Source: Acanthochlamys bracteata
Taxonomy: Eukaryota; Streptophyta; Magnoliopsida; Pandanales; Velloziaceae
DNA: 64,000 nt
Reading direction: 5' to 3'
NCBI GenBank assembly: GCA_019914995.1
Contig: CM034139.1
Coordinates: 1,121,001-1,185,000, forward strand
Shown here piece by piece: positions 1-12,024 of this stretch. The translations under genes were made by a program, and so were the position numbers. The notes under the pieces are model-generated. The model was not told the origin of the DNA and did no database searches. It was given only the letters and a program-made list of their open reading frames with translations. How positions within the stretch are numbered: the first letter of the stretch is position 1; the number at the start of each line of letters is the position of its first letter.

Positions 1-22
1 TCAACTCCAACCAAACAGGGGG
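1..22. mobile_element. Possible right end of a Harbinger-like MITE
   Basis: The window opens with a stretch whose reverse complement starts CCCCCTGTTTGGTTGG, which resembles the terminal repeat of Tourist/Harbinger-type MITEs. It is followed directly by TTA (23-25), the usual target site. The rest of the element would lie left of the window, so this is only a suggestion. Confidence 0.3.
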
Positions 23-134
23 TTAGAGAAGGTGAGCTTCAAAGTTAAAACCATGAGATGTTTCCTAACAATTCATTACAAAATGACCTATTCTGAAAAA
101 TTCAATAAGAGAACTAAACAGCTAGAGCCAATTT

Positions 135-1287
135 GGGGTTGTCTAGTTGCTGGAACGCATGAGAAGCATAAGAAGCGAGTTTTTAGTAGTGGTAGGAAAA
201 TGGGTAACGATTTTCGTGTTTGTTGAATGGATGCGTGGTGAGTGAAAGTATAGTTATATAACATGATATAATAAAATATAATGTAATACAATTTATACCA
301 TATATTAGATTATATAATTATTTTTACTTAAAAAATAAAATATTTATAATTTATAAAATATAATTATAAATTATGATATTATTAAATATTAATCACGATA
401 TATAAATTAATTAGACTATTAACTAAAAAGTATATAGAATTACATAATTATTTTAGATTATAAAAAAGATATTCATATTTGTTATACTATAAAAATAAAA
501 GATATTAGTAGTAACAGACTGATAATAATAAATTGTTAATAATATTATTATTATATTTAAATTATTTATATTACAATATCTCATTTTTATGGAAGTGATG
601 CATTTTCGATCAAAAAGCCACAGAAGTGAATCTGCTTAAATCAATACAAATCACTTCCTAGAGAAGTGGGGAAACGTTGCTTCCTTCTCACTTCCGCATA
701 ACCAAACATACATAAGTCGAGGATTGACTTCCATCTGAACTAAAACTGCTTAGTTCATGCTCTAAGCTTAACTTGATTGATTTCTGTGACTTTTTGGTCG
801 AAAGTGGATCACTTCCATAAAAGTAGAATATTATAACAATAACTTTTGTAATTATATTATTAGTTTAGTACTACTAATATTTATCTCTAAGTTAATGAAT
901 ATGATTTTATGATAATAATATCAAAATATTTTTATATTATATAACAAACATGGATATCTTATATAGTATAAACTAATCCTATCTAGTATAATTTAATAGT
1001 GTACTTATATTATATATCGCGATAAATATATTTAATAATATTATATTATATAAATATTACATAATTTATTAAATATTTATTTAATATAAATATATTATGA
1101 TTATTACTATATTATGCTAAAAACATAATATAATATATAATATAATTTATATCATGTTATATAACTATGTGTTTTCACTCGCCACTTCCATTCAACAAAA
1201 TATCAAAACGCATTCGCACTTCTTAAAAGTCACCTTTCTAATGCTTCTACAAAACACTTCTCACACTTTCTGCAACTAAACAGCCCC
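135..1287. mobile_element. Harbinger-like foldback MITE (large palindrome)
   Basis: The left end (GGGGTTGTCTAGTTGC at 135) and the reverse complement of the right end (GGGGCTGTTTAGTTGC, ending at 1287) match. The match continues inward on both arms: around 222-290 against 1140-1196, and again around 590-635 against 780-820. The centre is near 711, so almost the whole 1153 bp is one imperfect palindrome with arms of roughly 570 bp. Flanks are TTT on the left (132-134) and TTA on the right (1288-1290), consistent with a 3-bp TTA duplication with one mutated base. No transposase is encoded. It lies in the last visible intron of the PKHD-type oxygenase gene and would be transcribed as a long hairpin from either strand. 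Confidence 0.75.
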
Positions 1288-1506
1288 TTATAAGAATTTA
1301 TAATAAAAAAACAGATTTGATGATGGTTACACATAGCATTTATACATTCACAAGTCTTAGGATAACTCAGGTTTCCGCAAAGCATAGGCATGACCAAACC
1401 AATCTTAGTTTCAACAACATCCCAAATATACTTGACAGTTTCCACAAACAAGTATAACTTAGGCTTAAGAGAACAAATGCAGAAGTTGATAAAATTGGTA
1501 GTATAC

Positions 1507-4500
1507 CTCCGTATGAGTTTCTGAGTTGACATGCCTGTCACATCGAACACCTCTGAAATACAGCTCACCACCAGAAAACTGTCTTCCCAGACAAACATCT
1601 AGAGTAACCTCTGAATCGTCCACATGGAAGCCTAAAATATGGAAAGTTGTGCAAGAATTAGTAAGTATAGTTTCAAGAAATGCTTGTAAAGAATTTGTTT
1701 ATATTTCCAAAGGAAAAATTTTCATCTAAATTCAGAAAGTTAGAGCTTACTTGGTAGATATTATAAAAGACACAGAAGAAAATGGAAGGGAGGAAGGAAG
1801 AAAGTTTCATCTCAAAGCCATACCTTCTAACCACTTTTCAAAAACAATCAATTAAAAGCAACAGACAACAATTAAAAGCAATTATGAACTTTGTTCTCAG
1901 GTTGATAGCTTAGACAGTAATTGGATGACCTAATATAGGTTGGTTTTCAAAATAAATCAATTATAAAAAACTTGATTAACTGATAAATTATGCTAAACTT
2001 AGTTACAAAGAAAAACGCATGAAATAAATCTAGTACTTCCCAAAATATATTCCACTTACACAAATATATAATGACATCTATTACAAATACTTAGCCACGA
2101 GAACTGCATTGCACTAATTATTAAAGATGACCTTTTAATAAAATACCTGTATGAATAGTTGGCATGAAAGGCTCACATGTGCGGAGACAGGCCATTAACC
2201 TGAAGGCCCTTAGTTCGGTTATTGAAACCTTGCTTTTTTTCCCTTTCTCCCTTTATATTTTGAAATTTTAGATGACGAATATAGAAAATATCTTTGTTCA
2301 TCTTCTAGGGTCAAAAAAGAAAATTGTTGCTTAATTTGAGGGTATGGGACATTAAATTTTAGGATTAGGATAGAAGTGATGACTTTCTTGCTGCTTAAAT
2401 TTTACAATCATACTTAAAACATAATTAAGATCTATTTAGAGTAGTGACGAACCCACAAGTCCCTTTGACTCTAAGATCCTTTCTGGAGGTAACCACATAT
2501 CCGTAATTTATCATTATTGACAAACAGGAGGCTCAAACACTACTCAACGATGCTGCCAGAGAACATGAAAGCTAAAAGCTGGCAAAAGTAAAAGCTAGAA
2601 GCTTATAGATGTGCCGTAGGACACTCACTTATCTTCTCTATCTAGTCTTATATCCACCTCAATCAGAAGGAAAACAAAGGATGCATCTTACTGAAATCAT
2701 GATAAACTCGAACTATCTTTAAAGCTAAATGAAGATCACTGGCAAGCCCTTGTAGCCATCTACTCTACTGATACCAAAGCCCATAGGTTGTCTGTAGTCT
2801 TAGACAAAAGAGGGCAAACAAATTCAAAGTAAAATGCTGGAAACTATGTTCCAGTATTTTTCAGAACCTAATCCATGGAATTTTCAGTAAGTGTGCTTAA
2901 TAAAAAAGTACACTGAAGACAAAAATTAGGTGCTTTACAATGGAGGCACCAACTGTCAACAAACACCATCAGCAAACATTTTTGGAATAACCTACCTAAG
3001 TCGACATCCCTGTCTTTTCCATACTCAACGACAAAGCCATGATGTGAATCTAAAGAGGACCCACCAACCTCAGGGAAGAAGACTGAATAAGGAATAAACA
3101 AAAGACTGATTAGAAAACCGTTATATTAAACAGAAGAATATGCTTCATAAATGGAAAAGAAAAACATTTCATACTTCTCGAGATGGGACTTATGAAACCA
3201 TCCATAAGCTTGTTGAGCATTGCTTCTAGGCCAAAGTCATCTACAACAGCGCCAAATTTGTTCATTGTGTTCGGTCGCATGATCTTAAATTTCACTGCAG
3301 TGATCCACTTTTCAAAATTTCCTACCTAGAAATCAGATCATTCATCTAGAAGGTTATGAGAATGGAGAACTGGTATAAGGCAAATGTGACAAAATGTAAT
3401 CCTTTAGAAGTAAAGGCACTATGTAGCATGTAATCCCTACCTCAGATGCAAGCATCTCACAAACATTAGGCTGAAACAATGGAAATGTATATATTCCAGG
3501 AGAGGGCTCTGACATTATACTCCTGAAACCCTCCTCTGTGCCTATGTTGATTGCTTTGAGGAATGATGGTACAAAGAAAGTTGCAGGATTCATGTTGTAC
3601 AATTCTTTATGGAGAGGCTGTGCAGCAGATGGAAACCAAAAATTTAGTGCCTGCTACAAATATAATTAAATAATAATTTGACTACTGTTTAGTAAATACA
3701 TAAAAGGTTCACTACAATAGAGAAAACCTAGAAATATAGGATGAACAAACATAGTAACTGCAATCAAAACTGTACAACAAGATAAGAAATATCTAGATGA
3801 AGCATTTAACCTACCACAAAAAATTCGATTTCCATCGATTTGCCATCCTAGTACTTCAGGTCTAGAGTTAAACCAACCAAAAGCTTAGGCAAGTACCTCT
3901 AACTTGATGAGTTTCAATGCCAAAGTGGAACTCCTTAGGTTCATTTCATTGTCCATGTAAATAGGCTAATGTTGCATGCTAACCCACGTAGAAATCCCAT
4001 TTTCACCACCCTTTTATCACTCCATTCCAACTTGCAAGTATTCCAAAATTGGCATTTACTCCACCACCGTAGGGTGCACACAACTAATTAAATGAAGAAA
4101 CCATATTGAAATACAATAACCCCATCTAGAATTTGTGCACAGAAATGAATAAAATGAGAGCTGTTTCAACTTGATGTATTCATCAAAGAAAACACAAACT
4201 CAAAAAAGCGCCAGTCCAAACTCCTTACCTAGCCAATCAGATGGTAATTCAATCACGATCCCAAGATTATGGCATTTGCTACATCACTAGTTATTATTAC
4301 CTTTTAACTTTTGATCGAGTATTTATTGACTTCAAGAACTTGCAGCTTTCATATATCAAATTTCGATAAACAAGTAGCGAGAAATAATTATCTCGAAGTT
4401 GATAAATAGCTTCATCATATATCGTTTCTGCATATCACATATATTTAACAGAGCTAATCAGCTTTTCCTAAACGTAACTCCAAATTTTGATCAATTTAAT

Positions 4501-6022
4501 AGAAATACCATCACTTAAAAGAAGGAAGGTGGTGATTATGTGATATATGTGAAATTCTAAAGGATACTATTCATGTACTAACCCTAGAATCTATGCAGTT
4601 CCATAACTTTTGAGACTCAACTAGATTCATTATATGCTTATATGATTGATAGAGTATCACTTATTTGAAATAAAGTATGAACACAAAGATGTATTTACAA
4701 ACCCATTAATGCATTAAGGAATGAGAAGAGCATGATTCAGCCACTGCATTGATTCAGTATTTTTCCGCATTATGTGAACAAGTTAATAAAATGACAATGG
4801 CATAATATGTACAAACCTGATATGCAGACATTATCCTTTGTCTGTATTCTTTGTGCCTCTGAACCTGGTGAAAAATGCCATCGAAGAAGAACTTAGACCT
4901 ACCAAAACATTCTAATTAATCCAGAACAGCAATCCGGTCTTGATTAAAAGTTAAAAGAATGTATTAAAAAATTTAAGATTACATATTTCCAGAGAACAGC
5001 TAAGTATCTTTCTCTAATAACAGATACATGAAAAGGATTTGAATAATTACCATCATCTGTTTTTACATGTTCCTTAGTTTATGTTCACACAAATCTTACC
5101 AGATATCAGTTGAATGCATCTAAAACTGCGGAAGCAAATATAAGAAAATTAAATTGATCTAATTTCCACTTTTCAGGGGGAAAGGCATTACACTCATCGG
5201 ATGATTCACTTGCTTTTAGAGAACTACAGTTAAACACAGAATCAATTTAAATTTAACAACACTACTAGTATAGATACCATTATCATGCCAAAGTTCTAAC
5301 TATTTACATATAATGAAATATTCCAAATTTTCCATGGGGCGAGAAACTACCAATTAGTCTCATGCCAAACTCCCTCTCATAATAATTAAGAAACTACACT
5401 TTTTGTACATCGAGAAAAGATCCGAGTCAGAAATAAAACAACATTTTTCATAACAGTAAATTATACAAAAGCCACAAGAATTTCTCACAAAAGAGGTAGA
5501 CTTCCCCAGCATAATGTACCGTTTAGAGAACTTGATAGAAGGGTCATTAGCAGTTAACTCCATGCATCGCAACTGAAACATGCTTTGAGTTCGAATTGCA
5601 GTACAGTCAGTAGACATGCAAAACTTTTCTTTATACCAGCACTTCCCAAAAACCCTAACAAATCAAAACACTAATTCCTAAATCAAACTGAACAAGGAAC
5701 ACAAAAACTAATATCTCACCCTTGTACGCTCTCCCTCAGGGAAGTAACGAGCGAGAATGTCGCGCATGAACTGGACCTTAGCCTCGCGAGGTACGGCGAG
5801 CAAGCTGGGAGGTAGGTGCCTTTCCAGCGAGCTGAATATCGCCGGATTGAACTCGGTTCTGACGTCATCATACCTATCCGGCCGGTGATCCGTGTTAGGG
5901 TTCAGTCGAAGCCGCCGCTCTCCGTACGAAAACCTCCTAACACGAAGTGCAGCGGAGTTAGGCCCCTCTGCAACTGGGGCCACCGGCGCGGCGGAAGCAG
6001 TGCCGTTGCCTTCCACCGACAT
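1507..6022 (-). CDS. PKHD-type 2-oxoglutarate/Fe(II) oxygenase (3' part missing)
   Basis: This gene encodes a member of the plant 2-oxoglutarate- and Fe(II)-dependent oxygenase family annotated as PKHD-type (prolyl-hydroxylase-like) hydroxylases. Coding exons on the minus strand, in order, are 6022-5720, 4864-4817, 3617-3441, 3325-3175, 3082-2996 and 1631-1507. All have GT-AG borders and matching phases, giving 297 open codons. The Ala-rich N-terminus (about residues 1-30) is followed by family-like blocks: MRPNTMNKFGAV in exon 4, FFPEVGG and HHGFVVEYGKDRDVDLG in exon 5, and GFHVDDSEVTL in exon 6. HVD (H258, D260) is the expected iron-binding HxD pair. The distal iron-binding His and the 2-oxoglutarate-binding basic residue were not found before the left edge. 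The gene therefore either continues beyond the window or is truncated. The substrate is unknown. The 1.36-kb intron 2996-1631 shows no recognisable insert; the next intron carries the large palindrome at 135-1287. Confidence 0.87.
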
Positions 6023-6040
6023 CGCCGGTGATCGGAGAAC

Positions 6041-6061
6041 TCACCGCTGATCACTCGCCAT
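6041..6061 (-). promoter_or_regulatory. Possible 6-codon upstream ORF of the oxygenase gene
   Basis: Eighteen bases before the main ATG (6022-6020) there is a short frame on the same strand, ATG to TGA, encoding MASDQR. If the transcript starts upstream of 6062 this would be a uORF able to lower translation of the main frame. The transcription start is not visible, so this is inference. Confidence 0.4.
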
Positions 6062-9000
6062 CGACCACTCTCTCTAGGGGATTTTAAAATTAAGTGAATT
6101 ATAGTGTGTATGGAGTGGGATTAGGGTTTTGGAGGGATAGCGGTGTGTTGGTGTTTGGTCCGCTAAGGTTCTTGTTTATGTGAGGGTTTAATTTTGGCAC
6201 TCGAGAAAAGGAGTTCATTAGTTTTGGCTAATGGCTGCATTCTTGAGTTATTAGAAACAAAACAAAAAAAAAAAAAAGAGAGTTGTGTTCTTGCTTATAG
6301 TTCGTTTTTTTGGTTGTTCTCTACAACAAGCACGCTTTCATAATCTAAAAATACTTGAATCAATAATTTATTAAATGCAAATCATGTAGTTTAAACTTTT
6401 TATATTGGATTGTACAATCTATTATACAGGAGAGATGTGTGGTTAGTTGCTTTAAGTGTGTAGACTTTAATGGGGTTGGCCACGGTGGATGATGGATCTA
6501 TACCTAAGATGACTTCAAGTGACAGTTTGAGCTCAAATGGATCTTGGTGCGCAACGACGGTGTTAGAATTCAAAAAGAATAATGTTTGACAATTATTTTT
6601 AAGATAAAAATCGTCGGATGTAAAGAGAGTTAGACTGATCCCTTCTAAAGTAGCGACAAGATCTAAAGTGTTAATGTACTAGATAATTCGTAAATCTATT
6701 TTTGAATTGGATTGAACTCTTTGTTATATGGACTAGGCTCCTCGAGTGCACTCCTTTGTCTTTATTTTTGGTTGGCTCATCCAGCATTGAATCATTTTGG
6801 CACCTAACAAATAACGTACCACAATTTACGTTTCATTTCTTCTTGTTATCCATTTGTTACACATTAATTTCAAGATTTATTGTTATTTAAATTTCTGTGC
6901 TGTAATCTTCTATACTACTTTTTGATAGAAATAAACTAAAGTGCTGATATTTAAACCCAATGAAAGCCATCATCATCTAGTTTGTGTGCCGAAACTAGAC
7001 TGAGTCTGAGATCTAAAGTATGTCTTATAATCTCAAACTCTAACCTACAATTGATACCAATCTCCAAACATATGTTGCTCAATCTTCGGAGAAGCATGAT
7101 ACGAATCACTAGGAGTAAAGACCTAAATCGTATCACCACTTGTGAGATACCTACAACTCTTTTGCAAACAAAACACAATCTCCCCAGCAGTTGTGGTTAC
7201 TAGGCATACATGCTTTCGTATGCTAGAACAAAAGGTAAAGCCACTTTAGCAATGCCTTTGACGTGTATATTCAACCATAAGAATATAAAAGCCAAGAGCT
7301 TACAAAGAGCTCACTTGATAAGAGATAGTTCTAGGAGTAAGCGGTAAACCTACTCTAACTTGGGGCTATGGAGTCTTGCAGCCCTCTTAGGAGAAGCTTA
7401 TGACAAATTGTTGGAAAAGACAACCATTGTCAAGAACAATGGGACAGAGACAAGCATGTGACTCTACATGCCTAGACAAGATGTTATGGATAGGCCACAC
7501 GACTTGGCTTGCCTAGACAAATGACCTCTGTGTTGGTGTGCTCAAGGACAAGAGTCACGGGCTATGCTATGGCTAGGGACCGTATGCCACAGCAATAAAG
7601 CTTATAGGACATGTTGTGGCAAGATTTCTTGTATGGCCAATGTTTTGGGGCAAATGCCATTATATATATTCAGGGCCAAATCTTGGACTTTGGGATTTGA
7701 CATAACATGCATATAGGGGTGGCAATATAATTTAACATGTCGAATTTTAGTCGACCCATATAATAACCAAATCAAAATCGTTCGATTTTAATCCGACCTA
7801 TATATATATGGGTCAAAATTATCAACTCTAAGTTAATTTAATTAATACCTTAGTCAAATTTGGATCGACCTATTTAATAACTAAAATTATTAAAATAAAA
7901 ATTATAAAATTAGTTTCGAACTATAGTAGGTAAAGTTATTAGGTGTATATATCTAATATGTTGACAAAAGTAACTATAATGACCTTGTTACTATTTGTTG
8001 AACAGTGCTAGTCTCAGATTTAACATTCGTGACCAGTGCAATTTTTTAGTCATAGCTTTATCAACAACTTATCTGGTGAGTGACATAATTTTCTAGTCAT
8101 TAATATTAAGAATGACCGCTTTTTTGTATTAGCATTCTTTCTTTTTTGTTAAGAATGAGTTGTTCTCTTGACCCGATAAAAAATTAGTTGTTCTTTTATC
8201 GTAGGCCTAGATCTGATTTTTTTATTATAATTATTAAGTATTAAATTACTCTAATTGGATGGATTAGTAGGTTTTCTATAAATGTAATTGGATTTGGTTA
8301 ATTCTAGCTGTTCAAATGTGAGCGAGTTTCGAATTGATCTACACTATTCAGATTAAATATGCCAACTGTGCCATAGATCAACTTCTTTTACAACAAAATA
8401 CCCAATAATTTATTTCCATAAAATATAAAATCATTAATAACCAAACACCTACTACTTATTATGTATAAACAGATAAAAGATTGACACCTAGATAATAGTA
8501 AAAGTATAACAAGTAATGTATAAAGTTTGGATAAAGTAACTTCATCATAATTCCATAAGGCTTGATGGAATTACTCATCTATACATTAGCTTTAAAGCTA
8601 GAGTAGCTAATACTAGTCTATCCAAAGTATATATGCCTCACTTGTCATACTTGATGGCTACTTATATAGCAATATTTGGCAAATTGGTAACAGTGAGAAC
8701 ATTGAGAAAGCATAAAAACACCACGAATTATAATAGAAGTAACAAATATAAACTCTTTCTACATAATATGAGACTTATTTTAACTAAAACCATTTAAGAA
8801 GTCAACAAACATTACATGTATAATATGAAGTTAAACATTTGGAAAAAATACATAAATAAATAAAGAAAATTTGTAAAGAATTACAAAACCATAGTAAACC
8901 AATTACTAATAACAAATTTCAAATATAACAAGTCAGAGTAATGTGTAATTTGTAAATCATGTATTAATACTATTATCCTCCATCGTTCCTTCCAAATGAT

Positions 9001-11494
9001 AGTCAAGTCATAAAGAAATTACCAATATTATGTCAACTGCTAGTTCTATTCTTTTCAAAGTTGATAGTAGAAGCAAATAACTCATAGTATTTTTTTAAAC
9101 TATCACTTTTATAATGTTGAGAAGTTGCCAAGCTAAAATCATTTTTACGTATCTTTTATTGAATTAATAACAAGTTAAAAATCATTCTAATGCCAAGCTA
9201 AAATCAAAATGTTTTGGTCTTGGCATCGATCCTATATCGGCCAGATCATTTAAAAATTACAAAATTGTAAGAAGGGGATCTTAATTGCAAATTTAATCCA
9301 ATCATTGATTTCTATGACCAGAAGACCAAATTTGATGAACATCTTATGTTTATATTTATTGTTTTGATTTATGAGTTAAGTAAATATATCATGGGTTTAG
9401 AAAAAGTAAGTTTTGGAATAGTTATGAACAATTCCAACGATTCTTTAATCCTCATTATCAAAGTTTAGAAAAACTATAAAGAAAGACCTCTATAATTAAA
9501 AAATATAAAAAAATATATTAAAAGAAAGAAAGAAAGAAAATCTCTCAATCAAATTAGAGATGAAGCGAAATTGTAGAGGTAGAGAAAACGATTTGAGAAA
9601 GAAAGAAAATCTTTTGATCTATTAAACAAAATTTCCCTAAAACCTTTATTCAAATCTTTTTAATTTGGATTCCTTCTTCCTTCAAAACTTTATGAAAATT
9701 CGAACAATTTTAAACATTTTCAAAAATAAAGGTTTTTCCCTTATAAAGATTTTATCATCACTAGAATCCATGCGACCATCTCTTTTAAATCAATTTTTTT
9801 TATTTCATGATACTTCTACTATTTCCTTTTTTTTTTTTTTTGAATTGTCCTTTTAACTTTCGAGAATTTCTGTAGAGGTAAAAATAATTATGTCTACATA
9901 TAATTTTTCACAAATTTGTTTCATAATTTTCCGTGCTTCACAAACATCATTTTGAGAATATTTTGAAATATTTATAAAAAATATTTTAGGAATTTTTTGA
10001 ACAATAAGTTCGATTTTTATTATAAATGTTATGAAAATAACAAAGTATATAAACGATTTCTGATGTTTGAATAGTATGATATTATATATAATTTGATTTA
10101 AAACTATTTTTTGAGTAATTAATTCATCATAAATTTAAAAATTGTTATATAATATAATTCACAATTTTTTAATGATGAAATTTCCTTTTTTTGTGTTTCT
10201 ACTTTATGAGTAATTTCAGATTTATTACATATTTATTTATATCTATATTAAGACATGGGTTTCAAAACATGTTCTAGTTAGCTTTCTTTCTTTTTTTACG
10301 ATAAAACTTCTCAAAGTTTTTTCTTTAAACATCGAAATTAGTTAATTATCATCTTCATTTACTGTGTTTGACAACTTCACTAATGAAAAAATTAGGTGTT
10401 GTTTGGCTAAACTTTTTAACTTCTTTTCATTCTAATTTTGATTTCACACTTTTAATAAATATTTTATAATATTTTATAAAATTTTAAAAATTTTAGAAAG
10501 TATAAAAAATTTGTACGTAGTAAGATCTTATTAGTACTTATATTTATTATTTATTTTGGATTAAAAAATAGAGCTTGTTTTAAAAAAATTTTAAAATTCC
10601 CTTCATTTAAATTTTTTTTGTTCAAAAGCACTCTCAAACATATCCTCACTTGTTTAATATTAGAAAATTTTAGAGATTAATTAAATGCTTACACTTCAAT
10701 ATAGAATATAAGAGTTGAAGATTAAATTTTAATTCATTATTATTTTTTACTCTTTTTCTAAAGAACAAAAATTTTAAAATTTAAAATAATAAATTTAATA
10801 TATATATTTATTTTACTTTAAATTGTTGTATTGTATAAGTTTATATTTTATATACTTTACTACATAATTAATTTTATATTAATTTATGTCTATCAATCTA
10901 TATTTAATATACTATTAAGAAAATAATCTAAAATTATTAATGAAGTTAACATAAAATTATACCAAAAAAATATATTAACCTAACAATAACTTAACTAACT
11001 CAAAAAATTATTTGAAGTTTTTATAAATTTTTATGCATTACTCATTTATTCTTATTCAAATACGATAGCATTAAAGAACTATTTTTCAATTTTTTTCACC
11101 CTCACTATTCTCATCCATGTTATTTTCACTCTTATTTGTTCATCTCATTTCCAAACAATTACCTAAAAACTACACCAACATCGCGAGCAATAGGCGTGTG
11201 CAACGTTATGAAGGGGATGCTTGAGTGTGCTTATAAAATGAAACGTTTCTTAAATAGATAATATTTTTATTCTATTTCAAAAAATAAGTTTTATTTTTTA
11301 TCTAAAAAATAAAATAAGTATAACAAAATCTTACAACGTAAAACTTTTTTTATTTTTTTAAAAATTTAAATTATAAAATATTATAAAATATATTTTAAAA
11401 AATGAAGTATTTTTGTAGAATAAAAAAACGAAAGAAAAGCTTTCTCAAATGGCACCTTAAGATTATGAAAGTAATTTGTTTAAAAGCCGTATTT
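6062..11494. other. Intergenic DNA, mostly AT-rich, no gene seen
   Basis: No open frame with recognisable protein similarity was found. Visible contents are: a 15-base A run at about 6266; a more GC-balanced, repeat-like block at 6950-7680 that I cannot assign; a hAT-like left end TAGGGGTGGCAA at about 7717 with no matching right end; a short GAAA microsatellite at 9520-9540; a 15-base T run at about 9826; and long AT-rich spacer. A tentative MITE at 10395-10645 is listed separately. Confidence 0.6.
10395..10645. mobile_element. Tentative Harbinger-like MITE
   Basis: The left end GGTGTTGTTTGGCTAAAC follows TTA (10392-10394). The right end, read in reverse complement, is GGATATGTTTGAGAGTGC, followed by TCA. 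The two ends are only roughly similar, and another candidate right end (CCAAACAATTACC, ending 11163) exists, so the limits are uncertain. Confidence 0.3.
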
Positions 11495-11499
11495 CAAAA

Positions 11500-11617
11500 T
11501 GTTAAGAAAATGTTTAGTTCAACATTACTTATCAATAATTCTAAGATAATATTTATAAAGATTTGGGCTCACTGTTCTTATTACTAATTGGTTTTGATAA
11601 TAATCATAAGTTCGTCG
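11500..11617 (+). repeat. TRIM 5' LTR
   Basis: First terminal repeat of the TRIM, about 118 bp, beginning TGTTAAG and ending just before the primer binding site. It differs from the 3' copy at many positions, so the insertion is not recent. Confidence 0.8.
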
Positions 11618-11902
11618 TATGGTATCAGAGTAGACTGGGCCAGATTGGTCTAGATATATGCTAAATCTAACTTTATTATCCAGTTTATTTAGGGCTATCA
11701 TGGTCTGCTTTATTTTAGAAAAAATAGTTCGATTTATTTCAAAACATGTAATCCATTTTATTTAAAGATAATTGTCCACTTTATTCTAGTACAAGTAACC
11801 AATTTCATTTCAGGATATGTAACTCAATTCATTCAAGTTCATCACATAGTGAGTAATCCGCATCAGTTCACTTAGAAAAAAATCGCTCCGCTGAAGGACA
11901 TG

Positions 11903-12019
11903 TGTTAAGAAAAGATTTAGTCCCACATTGCTTATCAATGATACTGAATGACATTCATAAAAATTTAAACTCACTCTTTTTATTACCAGTTAGTTACGAG
12001 AAGAATTTTAAATTTGTCA
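11903..12019 (+). repeat. TRIM 3' LTR
   Basis: Second terminal repeat, TGTTAAG to TTTGTCA, followed by the target duplication CAAAA. Confidence 0.8.
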
Positions 12020-12024
12020 CAAAA

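Larger units (their letters stand above)
11500..12019 (+). mobile_element. TRIM (miniature LTR retrotransposon)
   Basis: Two direct repeats of about 117 bp (11500-11617 and 11903-12019) both start TGTTAAGAAAA and share the block ACATTRCTTATCAAT and the CTCACTSTTCTTATTAC-like region. The second ends in CA; the first ends in CG. Two bases after the first repeat is TGGTATCAGAG (11620-11630), the complement of the initiator Met-tRNA 3' end used as primer binding site. The internal part is only about 285 bp and codes for nothing; it is built of degenerate 21-26 bp units. The 5-bp sequence CAAAA flanks both sides (11495-11499 and 12020-12024) as target duplication. Such an element needs enzymes from another retrotransposon. 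Confidence 0.85.

Noticed and set aside
11620-11630. TGGTATCAGAG as part of a tRNA gene
   Set aside because: It is a primer binding site next to an LTR; no cloverleaf can be formed around it. The same holds at 29551, 46690 and 56882.
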